From: Robbsia betulipollinis
Lineage (GTDB): Bacteria; Pseudomonadota; Gammaproteobacteria; Burkholderiales; Burkholderiaceae
Assembly: GCF_026624755.1 (NCBI RefSeq)
Contig: NZ_JAPMXC010000003.1
Span: 1-64,000 of the forward strand
Length of the DNA: 64,000 nucleotides
Direction: 5' to 3'
Shown here: in pieces, positions 9,035-18,282 of the stretch
How the letters are laid out: each line of letters opens with the position of its first letter
How positions within the stretch are numbered: position 1 is the stretch's first letter
Translations under genes and position numbers: made by a program
The notes under the pieces: generated by a model
Databases searched by the model: none
What the model was told of the DNA's origin: nothing
Seen by the model: only the letters and a program-made list of their open reading frames with translations

Positions 9035-10213
9035 TCAGAACTCGTAGCCGATGTGCGTGCGCACGCCTGTGTCGCCGCAGTCGGTCACCGCCAGCGCGGC
9101 GTGTACCAGCCAGCGGCTGTTGCGGGTCCGGTAGGTGGCGCCCGCGGCGAAGGCGCTGCCGGAGCGGTAACGCGCGGCGCCGGCCGCAACCAGGACGCCG
9201 CCGGGCTCGCGCGGGGTCAGATTGGGCATCGCCATCCCGGCGGCGACGCCGGAATAGGCGCGGCTCGCCACGTGCTCGATCGATTGCTGCGTCAGCGCCA
9301 GACGCTCGTCGAAACGGGCCGCCAGCGCGGCGCCCTGTGCATCGACATAGTGCCGCGCGGCGGCATGGTCGTCCAGGTCGTCCAGGCCCTGCGGGTGCCC
9401 GCTCGTTGCGAGGCCGGTCTCCCTGGCTGCCGATCGAGCGGCACCGTCCTGCTTCTGCCGATCGTCCCGAGCGCCTTGTCCGCTCCGGCCACTCCGACTC
9501 CCTGGTGTCTTGCCGCCGGCGGGGTCGGAGGAATCGGTCTTGTCCGGATGATCGAGCGGCGCGACGTCCGCATTCGTCTGCGCGGCGCCGCTCGACGCGG
9601 CGTCGGAGGCAGCAGTGGCAGGCGTATGGGCCGCGGCATCCGCCTGCGCTTGCCGCGCAGCGTCCGCCTGTGCCGCGGCATTCGCCTGCGCCTGTCGCGC
9701 AGCGGCGGCACGTGCCGCCGCGGCCTGGGCACGCGCGTCCGCAAGTGCTTGCGCTTCCAGCATTTCAATGCGTGCGGCCTCGGCCTGGGCGGCATGTTTC
9801 GCGGCGATGTTTGCACGCGCCAGCGACTGAAGTTCGCTGATGTTCAGCGGTGCGGCATGCGGATCGTTCGCGCGTTCGTTTCTCAGTCGCAGGACTTCCG
9901 CCATTTGTTCCTGAACCGCCGCCATGCCGCCGCCGGACGGCGCACCCTGGTGCGCGTTGCCCGAAGACGGAAGAGGCGCCCCGAATTGCGGCGGCGCCAT
10001 CGGGGGCGCCATCGGAGGGGCCATCGGAGGTGCCATCGGAGGGGCCATCGGAGGCGCAATCGCGGGGGCAATCGGGGATGCCATCGGGGATGCCATCGGA
10101 GGCGCGATGGGAACGGCCGCGGAGGGCGCGGACGCAGCCGGTGCGACGACCAGCATCGATGCGATCGACAGCGACACCGTCGTCAGCAGACGGAAGGGAG
10201 AATGACAGGGCAT
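9035..10213 (-). CDS. YadA-type trimeric autotransporter, short, with Pro/Met repeat head
   Basis: A 392-residue surface protein. A signal peptide occupies about 1-32. Next comes a Met-Ala-Pro-Pro repeat tract, then a long Ala/Gln/Arg-rich coiled-coil segment (about 120-210), a low-complexity Ser/Gly/Asp linker, and a C-terminal YadA anchor (about 315-392) with YSGVAAGMAMPNL and a final aromatic residue (HIGYEF) as outer-membrane anchors require. The anchor would form a 12-strand trimeric barrel. No adhesive head domain is recognisable, so the stalk is unusually plain. The start at 10213 (MPCHSP) places the signal peptide correctly. Confidence 0.8.
   Translation of the reverse strand: MPCHSPFRLLTTVSLSIASMLVVAPAASAPSAAVPIAPPMASPMASPIAPAIAPPMAPPMAPPMAPPMAPPMAPPQFGAPLPSSGNAHQGAPSGGGMAAVQEQMAEVLRLRNERANDPHAAPLNISELQSLARANIAAKHAAQAEAARIEMLEAQALADARAQAAAARAAAARQAQANAAAQADAARQAQADAAAHTPATAASDAASSGAAQTNADVAPLDHPDKTDSSDPAGGKTPGSRSGRSGQGARDDRQKQDGAARSAARETGLATSGHPQGLDDLDDHAAARHYVDAQGAALAARFDERLALTQQSIEHVASRAYSGVAAGMAMPNLTPREPGGVLVAAGAARYRSGSAFAAGATYRTRNSRWLVHAALAVTDCGDTGVRTHIGYEF
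9991..10112. repeat. Coding 12-bp tandem repeat in the autotransporter
   Basis: About ten imperfect copies of a 12-bp unit of the type GGNGCCATCGGN encode repeated Met-Ala-Pro-Pro or Ile-Ala-Pro near the mature N-terminus. The unit length is a multiple of three, so copy-number change would alter length without shifting the frame. Confidence 0.85.
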
Positions 10214-10558
10214 GGCGAATATCTGCGCTATGGGGAAGCAAAGCCGGGACGGCGCGAGTCGCAAGAATAGGAGGAATCGGTTTTGTTTGACCCGTCCATG
10301 GCGAATCGGGGTCGCGGCCGGCGACGAGCGCGCGTGAAAGAGTCCCGTGCCTTCGCCACGCGCATTTCATGCGTACCGACGCCGCGTCCCGCGCCCGCCA
10401 GCGGGGCAGTGCATGACCGCCGCGACGCGATTGCGCTTTTCTTCGCACCGGTTGTCGTCAATAATCGCAGTTCGTTTGTGCATGCAAATGTAATCTTCCC
10501 ATCCGGTGCTGCGGCCCGCTCGCAGGACCGGCCGACGCCCCCGTCCGAGAGCCGTGCG
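10214..10558. other. Divergent intergenic region, autotransporter / gamma-glutamyltransferase
   Basis: This 345-base stretch separates two divergent genes and must hold both promoters. The frame of the downstream gene stays open through most of it, but the translation (Arg/Pro-rich) is not conserved-looking. I see no convincing -35/-10 pair, terminator or RNA gene in it. Confidence 0.5.
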
Positions 10559-12184
10559 ATGTCATCGATCACATTCAACTGGTCCAACCCTTACCCCACC
10601 GTGCGGATTCCCCTGTTCGCGCGTAACGCCGTCGCCACGTCGCATCCGCTGGCGGCGCAGGCGGGGGTGCGGATGCTGCTGCGGGGCGGGAGCGCCGTCG
10701 ATGCGGCCATCGCCGCCGCGGCGGTGCTGACGATCGTCGAACCGGTCTCGTGCGGCCTCGGCAGCGATGCGTTCGCGATCCTCTGGGACGGCGAAAAGCT
10801 GCACGGCCTGAACGCGTCCGGCACCGCGCCGCAAGGCTGGACGCTCGACTATTTCCGCAAGAAACACGGCGTCGACGGCCGCATCGCGCAGCCGCAGCGT
10901 GGCGTGGACACCGTCACGCTGCCGGGCGCGGTGTCCGCGTGGGCCGCGCTGCACGAGCGTTTCGGCAAGCTCGCGTTCGAGGAAGTACTCGAACCCGCCG
11001 CCGAGATCGCCGAGCGCGGCTACTCGGTGCCGCCGATCGTCGCGCACAAATGGGCGGCCGCGATTCCCGCGCTGCGCGACCAGCCGGGCTTCGCCGCCGC
11101 CTTCATGCCGCGCGGCCGCGCGCCCGAGGTGGGTGAACGCTTCGCGCTGCCCGATGCGGCGCGAACCCTGCGCGACATCGGCAGGACCCGCGGCCGTTCC
11201 TTCTACGAGGGTGAACTCGCCGAGAAGATCGTCGCCTTCAGCCGGGAAAATGGCGGCGTGATGTCGCGCGAGGATCTCGCCGGCTATCGGCCGGAATGGG
11301 TCGATCCGATCGCGAAACGCTACCGCGGCTACGATGTGCACGAGATTCCGCCGAACGGCCAGGGCATCGCCGCGCTGATCGCGCTGGGCATCCTGGAGCG
11401 TTTCGATCTCGCCAGCCTGCCGGTCGATTCGCCGGAATCCCAACACCTGCAGATCGAGGCGATGAAGCTGGCGTTCGCCGATCTGTACCGCTATGTCGCC
11501 GATCCGCGCAGCATGGAGGTGACGCCCGCGCAGATGCTCGACGACGCCTATCTCGACAGCCGCGCGGCGTTGATCCGTCCCGACCGGGCGACGCATTTCG
11601 ACTTCGGCATGCCCAAGGCGGGCGGCACGGTCTATCTGAGCGCGGCCGACGAGAACGGCATGATGATTTCCTTCATCCAGTCGAACTACATGGGTTTCGG
11701 ATCCGGGCTGGTCGTGCCGGGCACCGGCATCAGCCTGCAGAACCGCGGCGTGGGGTTTTCGATGGATCCGCAATCCGCGAACGTGGTCGGGCCCGGCAAG
11801 CGGCCTTTCCATACGATCATTCCCGCCTTTCTGACGCATGCGGGCAAGCCGGTGATGAGTTTCGGCGTGATGGGCGGCGACATGCAGCCGCAAGGTCATC
11901 TGCAGACGCTGGTGCGCATGCTCGACTACCGGCAGCAGCCGCAGGCCGCCTGCGACGCGCCGCGCTGGAAAGTGAACCGGGACTTCTCGCTCGATGTCGA
12001 ATCGACGATGTCTCCGGCAACCGTCGCGGCATTGCAGGCACGCGGGCACGCGCTGAAGTCGGTCGACGACCCCTATATGGATTTCGGTTCCGGCCAGTTC
12101 ATCTGGCGGCTCTCCGAAGAAGTGGACCACGGCTATGTGGCGGCCAGCGACAGCCGCCGCGACGGCCACGCCGCCGGCTTCTGA
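10559..12184 (+). CDS. Gamma-glutamyltransferase family protein
   Basis: A 541-residue Ntn-hydrolase of the gamma-glutamyltransferase family (YwrD-like branch). The large-subunit start shows VATSHPLAAQAGVRMLLRGGSAVDAAIAAAAVLTIVEP. The small-subunit nucleophile is Thr357 in GGTVYLSAADENG; the usual second Thr and His of the TTH motif are replaced by Val-Tyr. Autocleavage before Thr357 is expected. No signal peptide is seen, so it may be cytosolic. The start at 10559 is chosen because homologues begin just before the TSHPLA segment. It may cleave gamma-glutamyl compounds, a theme shared with the pyroglutamate operon nearby. Confidence 0.85.
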   Translation: MSSITFNWSNPYPTVRIPLFARNAVATSHPLAAQAGVRMLLRGGSAVDAAIAAAAVLTIVEPVSCGLGSDAFAILWDGEKLHGLNASGTAPQGWTLDYFRKKHGVDGRIAQPQRGVDTVTLPGAVSAWAALHERFGKLAFEEVLEPAAEIAERGYSVPPIVAHKWAAAIPALRDQPGFAAAFMPRGRAPEVGERFALPDAARTLRDIGRTRGRSFYEGELAEKIVAFSRENGGVMSREDLAGYRPEWVDPIAKRYRGYDVHEIPPNGQGIAALIALGILERFDLASLPVDSPESQHLQIEAMKLAFADLYRYVADPRSMEVTPAQMLDDAYLDSRAALIRPDRATHFDFGMPKAGGTVYLSAADENGMMISFIQSNYMGFGSGLVVPGTGISLQNRGVGFSMDPQSANVVGPGKRPFHTIIPAFLTHAGKPVMSFGVMGGDMQPQGHLQTLVRMLDYRQQPQAACDAPRWKVNRDFSLDVESTMSPATVAALQARGHALKSVDDPYMDFGSGQFIWRLSEEVDHGYVAASDSRRDGHAAGF

Positions 12185-12206
12185 GACCGGCCACGCCGCC
12201 GGCTTC
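12164..12206. repeat. Short direct repeat at the end of the gamma-glutamyltransferase gene
   Basis: The 18-base string GGCCACGCCGCCGGCTTC occurs at 12164-12181 and again at 12189-12206. The first copy encodes the last residues before the stop and the second lies just after it, as if the gene end had been partly duplicated. The rest of 12185-12446 holds nothing else I can identify. Confidence 0.8.
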
Positions 12207-12446
12207 CGCGGCGGGACGCCCGCGACCGGGGCGGGACGCACCATGGCCGTCGCGTCCGCACGCGCCGTGCCGCTCGGGGCAGGACGCGGCGCGCGGCTGG
12301 TGGCGGTGGCGCGTCCCCCGGGAGCGTTGGCGCAAAAAAATTGAACTGATCCGCCCGCCCCGACACTGATAACGGCGCACGGGCATGCGTTTCACTGCCC
12401 GTTTCCTCGTCCTGCCCACCCCCCACCCGCATTTCCGCCTGTGAAA

Positions 12447-12830
12447 ATGACCATGAATGAACGCCAGTTGATCGTCCTCGGCTCCCTGAACATGCTCGTC
12501 GCCGTGGGGGCCGGCGCATTCGGCGCCCATGGGCTGCGGCGCATCGTCAGCCCGGAGATGCTGGCCGTCTGGCAGACGGCGGTCACGTATCATCTGATCC
12601 ACGGGCTCGGCCTGCTGATCGTCGCCCTGCTGATGCCGCGCATCGGCGTGGCGGCGTTGTCGGGCGCAGGGGTGACGATGTTCGTCGGCATCGTCCTGTT
12701 CAGCGGCAGCCTGTATGCGTTGACGCTCACCGGGGTCAAGGTGCTCGGCGCGGTGACGCCGCTCGGCGGCGTCGCATTGCTCGCGGCCTGGGCCTGGATC
12801 GCCGTCGCCGCCTGGCGTTCGGCCCGCTAA
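12447..12830 (+). CDS. DUF423 membrane protein (YgdD-like)
   Basis: A 127-residue inner-membrane protein with four predicted transmembrane helices. It shows the DUF423 pattern: an N-terminal GAGAFGAHGL near residues 22-31, then WQTAVTYHLIHGLGLL, and a final helix with GAVTPLGGVALLAAWAWIA. The function of DUF423 proteins is unknown. ATG at 12447 and 12453 and GTG at 12441 are all possible starts. The antiporter gene follows after 19 bases. Confidence 0.85.
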   Translation: MTMNERQLIVLGSLNMLVAVGAGAFGAHGLRRIVSPEMLAVWQTAVTYHLIHGLGLLIVALLMPRIGVAALSGAGVTMFVGIVLFSGSLYALTLTGVKVLGAVTPLGGVALLAAWAWIAVAAWRSAR

Positions 12831-12849
12831 CGTTTTTCCGGGAGACTCG

Positions 12850-14562
12850 ATGCTGCACCACACGCCCCTGATCGCCACGATCGTCGCGGGCCTTTGCATT
12901 GCCTTCGTTTTCGGCGCCATCGCCAATCGTCTGAAAATCCCGCCGCTGGCCGGGTATCTGCTGGCCGGCATCGTCGTCGGACCGTTCACGCCCGGCTATG
13001 TCGCGGACCAGGGACTGGCGCCCGAACTGGCGGAAATCGGCGTGATTTTGCTGATGTTCGGCGTCGGGCTGCATTTTTCGTTGAAGGACCTGCTGTCGGT
13101 CAAGAACATCGCCATTCCCGGCGCGCTCGTGCAGATCGGCTTCGCCACGGGGCTGGGCTGGATGCTCGCGCGCCTGTTCGGCTGGACGACCGGCGCGGGC
13201 ATCGTCTTCGGCCTGTCGCTGTCGGTGGCCAGCACGGTCGTCCTGCTGCGCGCGCTGCAGGACCAGCGGATACTCGATTCCGAAAAAGGCAAGGTGGCGA
13301 TCGGCTGGCTGATCGTCGAGGATCTGGTGATGGTGCTGGCGCTGGTGCTGTTGCCGCCGTTCGCGGGTCTGCTCGGCGGCCATGCGGAAGGTCAGCCGGT
13401 GACGCTGAGCACGGCGACGCTGCTCTGGACGCTCGGGCTGACGCTGGCGAAGGTCGCGGCCTTCGTCGCGGTGATGCTGCTCGTCGGGCGGCGGGTGATT
13501 CCCTGGGTGCTCGTGCAGATCGCGATGACCGGCTCGAAGGAACTGTTCACGCTCGCGGTGCTGGCGATCGCGCTCGGCGTCGCGTTCGGCTCGGCGGCGA
13601 TCTTCGGCGTCTCGTTCGCGCTGGGCGCCTTCTTCGCGGGGATGATCCTCGGGGAGTCGGAATTGAGCCACGACGCGGCGGCCGACATCCTGCCGCTGCG
13701 CGATGCGTTTTCGGTGCTGTTCTTCGTCTCCGTCGGCATGCTGTTCAATCCGCATGTGCTGATCGACGCGCCGCTGGCGGTGCTGGCCACGTTCCTGATC
13801 ATCGTGGTGGGGAAATCGCTGGCGGCGCTGGTGATCGTCAAGCTGTTTCGCCGCACCACCGATACCGCGCTGACGATTGCCGCAAGCCTGGCGCAGATCG
13901 GCGAATTCTCGTTCATCCTGGCAAGCCTGGGGATCAGTCTCAAACTGCTGCCCGAGCATGGCCGCGACCTGATCCTCGCGGGCGCGATCCTGTCGATCAT
14001 CCTCAATCCGCTGGTCTTCGCGATCGCGCGCCGGATCGCCGGGTATGGTGCCGCGCGTTCGCCGGCGCAGGGGGCGCTTGCCGCTGGCGCGATCGTGGAT
14101 GACGGCGTGGCCGGTGTGGCGCAGCACGTCGCCGCCGGTCACGTCATCATCGTCGGCTATGGCCGGGTGGGGCGCGAAGTCGCCAAGACCCTGCGCGCGG
14201 CGCAGGCCGCCTTCGTCGTGGTCGACGACCGGCTCGACATCGTCGGCCGGCTGCGCGACGAGGGCGTGACCGCGGTGTGCGGCAATGGCGTGATGGTCGA
14301 TGTGCTGGAGCAGGCGGGCATCGCCAGCGCCCGCTATCTGGTGATGTCGATTCCGAACGCGTTCGAGGCGGCGGAGGTCATCCGGCAGGCCCGCGAGCTG
14401 GGCCCGCAGGTGCACGTGCTGGCGCGCGCGCACAGTTCGGCGGAAATTGCCCACCTCGAGCAGCACGGCGCGCACCGGGTCGTCCTCGGCCAGCGCGAGA
14501 TCGCGCGCAGCATGACCCATTACATCGCCGGTCTGGACGCCGAGGTCGCGCCCGGCGCGTGA
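12850..14562 (+). CDS. CPA2-family monovalent cation:proton antiporter with TrkA-N domain (YbaL/KefB-like)
   Basis: A 570-residue protein. Residues 1-400 form the Na+/H+ exchanger domain with 12-13 membrane helices. Residues about 430-560 form a cytosolic RCK/TrkA-N Rossmann domain that starts at HVIIVGYGRVGREVAKTL, which binds NAD(H) or another nucleotide and gates transport. Length and layout match YbaL (558 residues) better than KefB/C. It probably exports K+ or Na+ in exchange for protons. GGGAG is placed eight bases upstream of the ATG. It is probably co-transcribed with the DUF423 gene. Confidence 0.88.
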   Translation: MLHHTPLIATIVAGLCIAFVFGAIANRLKIPPLAGYLLAGIVVGPFTPGYVADQGLAPELAEIGVILLMFGVGLHFSLKDLLSVKNIAIPGALVQIGFATGLGWMLARLFGWTTGAGIVFGLSLSVASTVVLLRALQDQRILDSEKGKVAIGWLIVEDLVMVLALVLLPPFAGLLGGHAEGQPVTLSTATLLWTLGLTLAKVAAFVAVMLLVGRRVIPWVLVQIAMTGSKELFTLAVLAIALGVAFGSAAIFGVSFALGAFFAGMILGESELSHDAAADILPLRDAFSVLFFVSVGMLFNPHVLIDAPLAVLATFLIIVVGKSLAALVIVKLFRRTTDTALTIAASLAQIGEFSFILASLGISLKLLPEHGRDLILAGAILSIILNPLVFAIARRIAGYGAARSPAQGALAAGAIVDDGVAGVAQHVAAGHVIIVGYGRVGREVAKTLRAAQAAFVVVDDRLDIVGRLRDEGVTAVCGNGVMVDVLEQAGIASARYLVMSIPNAFEAAEVIRQARELGPQVHVLARAHSSAEIAHLEQHGAHRVVLGQREIARSMTHYIAGLDAEVAPGA

Positions 14563-14575
14563 GCGCCATGAAGCG

Positions 14576-15532
14576 TCAGCGGAACATGAAAGTGTTCAGC
14601 AGGACGATATTGCAGATCAGCACGGCGATGGCGGTGGGCGCCTGCACCTTGATCACCGCGTTCTTGTCCGGCAATTCCAGGAGCGCCACGGGCACGATGT
14701 TGAAATTGGCGGCCATCGGCGTGAGCAGGGTGCCGCAATAGCCGGAGAACATGCCGATCGCGGCCATGATCGCCGGGTCGCCATGGTAGACGCCGACCAG
14801 GATCGGCACGCCGACGCCGCCGGTCATCACCGGAAACGCGGCGAAGCCATTGCCCATCACGATCGTGAACAGCGCCATGCCGACGCAATACACGATCACC
14901 GCGACCAGACGGTAGTCCATGTTGATGTAGGCGGTGGTCAGGTGCGCGACGGCCTTGCCGACGCCGGCGTCCGAGAACACCAGCCCGAGCATGCCGAGCA
15001 TCTGCGGCAGCACCACGGCCCAGCCCAGCGCATCGATCAGCCGCCGCGTTTCGCGCATCGATTGCCCCACCGTATCGCGGGTGATGACGCATGCCACGCC
15101 CACCGCGACGATGCAGCCGATGCCGAACGCGACCAGCGTGACGTTCTTCGGATCGATCAGCGGCACGCCGCCGAACACCAGATGCGGCGCGAGCAACGTG
15201 CCCACCACGGTGATCACCGGGATCGTCAGCGCCGGTACGAACAGCCGGTTGCCGAGCCGTTTCGCGCTCGCGCGCCGCACATCCTCGCGCAGCACGCGCG
15301 GTTTCCCCGAGGTCACGCCGCCGAAGCCGGCGATCAGCGCCATGATCACCACCGCCGCGCCGACGAACGCCGGCGGCAGGCGGTCGCCCACCAGGAAGGT
15401 CAATGCATAGATCAGCCAGAAACCGCCGGCCAGGAAGCGCCGGGGATGCTGCCGGTCCGTCAGGATCATGCCGGCGACCACCACCAGGATGAGGCCCAGC
15501 AGCCAGAACAGGTATTGGATCGACAAGGTCAT
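14576..15532 (-). CDS. DUF979 membrane protein, probable 5-oxoproline transporter subunit
   Basis: A 318-residue protein with about nine predicted membrane helices and the DUF979 pattern, including GFGGVTSGKPRV near residue 70 and FAAFPVMTGGVGVPILVGVYHGDPA near 235. DUF979 and DUF969 genes are known to cluster with pxpABC and have been proposed as a two-part pyroglutamate uptake system. Here they follow pxpA directly on the same strand, which supports that. Its ATG overlaps the end of the DUF969 gene by four bases (ATGA). Confidence 0.85.
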   Translation of the reverse strand: MTLSIQYLFWLLGLILVVVAGMILTDRQHPRRFLAGGFWLIYALTFLVGDRLPPAFVGAAVVIMALIAGFGGVTSGKPRVLREDVRRASAKRLGNRLFVPALTIPVITVVGTLLAPHLVFGGVPLIDPKNVTLVAFGIGCIVAVGVACVITRDTVGQSMRETRRLIDALGWAVVLPQMLGMLGLVFSDAGVGKAVAHLTTAYINMDYRLVAVIVYCVGMALFTIVMGNGFAAFPVMTGGVGVPILVGVYHGDPAIMAAIGMFSGYCGTLLTPMAANFNIVPVALLELPDKNAVIKVQAPTAIAVLICNIVLLNTFMFR

Positions 15533-16305
15533 CGACGGTCTCCGCGGGTTTCACGGACGTTACGAACGGCACGGGTGTCACCGATGTTGTCGGTGGGCCG
15601 GAGGGCGCCGTCCGGCGCGGGCAGGGACTGCAGTTCCTGGCGCAGGCGGCGGTCGAGGCGCCACAGCCGGAACGCATGGATGCAGAACGCGCAGATCGCG
15701 GTGGGAATGCCCCACATCGCCACATGCATGGGCTGGGTCTCGATGCCCGCCTCGCGCAGGAAGGTGACCATCAGCACGATCGCGCCGAACGCAACGAAGA
15801 TGTCCTCGCCGAAGAACAGGCCGACATTGTCGGTGGCGGCGGCCCAGGCGCGCAGCCGGTAACGCACCGCGTCGCTCAGTTTGCCGAAGCGCGTCTCGGC
15901 GGCGCCTTCGGCCATCGGCGCGAGCAGCGGGCGCACCATCTGCGGATGCCCGCCCAGTCCGGTGAGTCCGATCGCCGCGGTGAGCTGGCGCACCAGCAGG
16001 TAGACGATCAGCAAGCGGCCGGTGGTGGCGGCGTGGATGCCGGAAATCCACGCCTGCGCGCGTTCGCGCAGGCCATGCCGTTCGAGCAGCCCGATCACCG
16101 CGAGCGGCAGCAGGATGATCAGCGGCAGGGCGCGGGCCTTGATGAAGCCCGATCCGATCTCGGCCAGTACCCGTTCGAGCGGAAAATGCGCGGCGAATCC
16201 GGTGATCAGCGCGGCGGCGGCCACCACCAGCATCGGGTTGAAGCGCAACAGGAAACCCGCGATGATCGCGGCAACGCCGATCAGGGGCCACAGACTGATT
16301 TGCAT
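15529..16305 (-). CDS. DUF969 membrane protein, probable 5-oxoproline transporter subunit
   Basis: A 258-residue protein with five to six membrane helices and the DUF969 pattern: LERHGLRERAQAWI near residue 72 and LTGLGGHPQMVRPLLAPMAEGAAE near 115. A long charged tail follows the last helix. It overlaps the DUF979 gene by ATGA, so both subunits are made together. The start at 16305 (MQISLW) begins just before the first helix. There is a 134-base gap to pxpA. Confidence 0.85.
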   Translation of the reverse strand: MQISLWPLIGVAAIIAGFLLRFNPMLVVAAAALITGFAAHFPLERVLAEIGSGFIKARALPLIILLPLAVIGLLERHGLRERAQAWISGIHAATTGRLLIVYLLVRQLTAAIGLTGLGGHPQMVRPLLAPMAEGAAETRFGKLSDAVRYRLRAWAAATDNVGLFFGEDIFVAFGAIVLMVTFLREAGIETQPMHVAMWGIPTAICAFCIHAFRLWRLDRRLRQELQSLPAPDGALRPTDNIGDTRAVRNVRETRGDRR

Positions 16306-16439
16306 CAAGTACTCCAAATTGAAGGACCAGGGGGAACGGCAGGCAAGGTACAACGGAGCAAGGCAAGGCGCCGACGGAAATGCAAACGGTACCCGGTCAA
16401 AAATCGCGTGGGTGCCGCCATGCGGCGCCCACGCGCCCG

Positions 16440-17177
16440 TCAGCCGGCGCGAACGCGGATGTGACGGGCTTCCAGCGTTGCGCGGATGCGGCGGGCGAAG
16501 GCCAGCGCATGCGGGCCGTCACCGTGCAGACAGAATGTCTGCGCGTTCACCGCGCACCAGTCGCCTTCCACGGTACGCACGCGTTTTTCGTGGATCATTA
16601 CCAGAATGCGCTCGATCATCGCCTCCTCGTCGTGGATCAGCGCGCCGGGCGCATCGCGCGGCACCAGCGAGCCGTCGGCGCGATAGCCGCGATCGGCGAA
16701 CGCCTCCTCGACGACCGTCAGACCGGCACGCTGCGCGGCGGCGACGAGTTCGCCGCCGGCAAGACCGAAGACCGTGAGCGACGGATCGAACGCGGCGACG
16801 GCGCGCACGATCGCGTCCGCCAGAACCGGATCCCGCGCCGCCTGGTTGTATAGCGCCCCGTGCGGTTTGACATGCGCGATGCGCCCGCCGGCGGCGTGGA
16901 CGATGGCCGCCAGCGCGCCCAGTTGATAGAGCATGCCGGCATGCACCTCGTCGGGCGTCAGATGCATTTCCGCGCGGCCGAAGTTTTCCCGGTCCAGAAA
17001 GCTCGGATGCGCGCCGATCGACACGCCCCGCGCCACGGCCCAGCGCGCGCAGTCGCGCATCGCATCGGCGCCACCCGCATGCCAGCCACAGGCGATATTC
17101 GCCGAGCTGACCAGATCGAGCAATGCTTCGTCGGTGGTGCAGCCTTCGCCCAGATCGGCGTTCAGATCGATTTCCAT
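16440..17177 (-). CDS. pxpA: 5-oxoprolinase subunit A (LamB/YcsF family)
   Basis: A 245-residue LamB/YcsF protein. The N-terminus reads [20 protein letters not shown], and further family signatures are [27 protein letters not shown] and [17 protein letters not shown]. PxpA works with PxpBC to hydrolyse 5-oxoproline (pyroglutamate) to glutamate with ATP, removing a spontaneous glutamine/glutathione breakdown product. It follows pxpC after 55 bases. The ATG at 17177 is exactly at the conserved first residue. Confidence 0.93.
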   Translation of the reverse strand: MEIDLNADLGEGCTTDEALLDLVSSANIACGWHAGGADAMRDCARWAVARGVSIGAHPSFLDRENFGRAEMHLTPDEVHAGMLYQLGALAAIVHAAGGRIAHVKPHGALYNQAARDPVLADAIVRAVAAFDPSLTVFGLAGGELVAAAQRAGLTVVEEAFADRGYRADGSLVPRDAPGALIHDEEAMIERILVMIHEKRVRTVEGDWCAVNAQTFCLHGDGPHALAFARRIRATLEARHIRVRAG

Positions 17178-17232
17178 GATGCTCCATCGAGTCGACACGC
17201 GCGGCGGCGGTGTACCGCTCGCGCGTGCGGAT

Positions 17233-18282
17233 CTAGGCGGCCGACCGCAGGCGGCGTTCGCGCTGCAGCCGGATCGCCAATTCCAGTTGGTGAAAATACG
17301 TTTCGATATCCAGCAAGGCCTGGCGCGCGTCGGCGTGCGAGCACTCGACGAAGCGCACTGGCGCGTTCAACCGTGTCTGCGCAAGTTGCCAGAGGTCGGC
17401 GGTAATCACCAGCGCCAGCTTCGGATAGCCGCCGGCGGTCTGCGCATCGCCCATCAGCAGGATGGGCTGACCGCCTGGCGGCACCTGGAGGGTACCCGGC
17501 AGGACCGCATGGGAGAGCAGTTCGCCACCGCTTTTGCGCGTCAGCGCCGGGCCGCCGAGCCGGTAACCCATGCGGTTGCTGGCGGGTGTCACCGTCCATT
17601 CGGCGTTCCACAGCGCGTCGTGCGCGGCAGGGCCGAAGCTTGCGTATTCGGGGCCGCGCAGCATCCGGACCCACTGCGCCTCGGCGCCGGAACGCGGATA
17701 GTCGCGCGAGACGCGCAGCGCGGGCCGCACCTGGGCGAAACGACACCAGTTCGGCGGCTTGACGCCGAAAGGCAAGGCATCGGCCGGTACGGCCGCGGCG
17801 GCCGCGGGCGCGGTGGCGCCGTCCAGCGGCAGGCGGTCGCCATCGCGCAGCGCGCGCCCGTCGTGGCCGCCGAAGCCGGACTTCAGGTCGGTGCTGCGCG
17901 AACCGAGCACGAGCGGGACGCCGATGCCGCCGGCCACGCCGAGATAGGCGCGCATGCCGCGCGACGGCACGCCCAGCGACAGCACCTGACCGGCCGCCAC
18001 CGGCTGGCTCCACCATGCATGAATCGGGTGGCCGTCGAGCGTGGCCGCGCAGTCCGCGCCCGTCAGGGCGATGCGGGTCGCCGTGGCGAAACGCAACTGC
18101 ACCGGTTGCCCGACGGTGAACTCGATGCCCGCCGCGGTTTCCGGATTGCCGACCAGGCGATTCGCGACGCGTAGCGCCAGCGTGTCGAGCGCGCCGCTTT
18201 GTCCCACGCCGTCATGCCGGTGTCCGGTGCGGCCCAGATCCTGGACCGAGCTGAAGAGTCCCGCGCGGAGGATGTCGATCAT
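17233..18282 (-). CDS. pxpC: 5-oxoprolinase subunit C
   Basis: A 349-residue protein of the biotin-dependent carboxyltransferase/KipA family. It starts with [33 protein letters not shown] and contains the typical [22 protein letters not shown]. In the ATP-dependent 5-oxoprolinase it pairs with PxpB. Its ATG overlaps the pxpB stop by four bases (ATGA), so the two subunits are translationally coupled. Confidence 0.92.
   Translation of the reverse strand: MIDILRAGLFSSVQDLGRTGHRHDGVGQSGALDTLALRVANRLVGNPETAAGIEFTVGQPVQLRFATATRIALTGADCAATLDGHPIHAWWSQPVAAGQVLSLGVPSRGMRAYLGVAGGIGVPLVLGSRSTDLKSGFGGHDGRALRDGDRLPLDGATAPAAAAAVPADALPFGVKPPNWCRFAQVRPALRVSRDYPRSGAEAQWVRMLRGPEYASFGPAAHDALWNAEWTVTPASNRMGYRLGGPALTRKSGGELLSHAVLPGTLQVPPGGQPILLMGDAQTAGGYPKLALVITADLWQLAQTRLNAPVRFVECSHADARQALLDIETYFHQLELAIRLQRERRLRSAA

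Noticed and set aside
12736-14520. A 594-codon frame antisense to the antiporter
   Set aside because: Asp/Arg/His/Gln-rich translation with no hydrophobic core, the typical shadow of a membrane-protein gene in GC-rich DNA. Similar shadows at 10562-12244, 19898-21616, 54901-56571 and 58563-60632 were rejected for the same reason.
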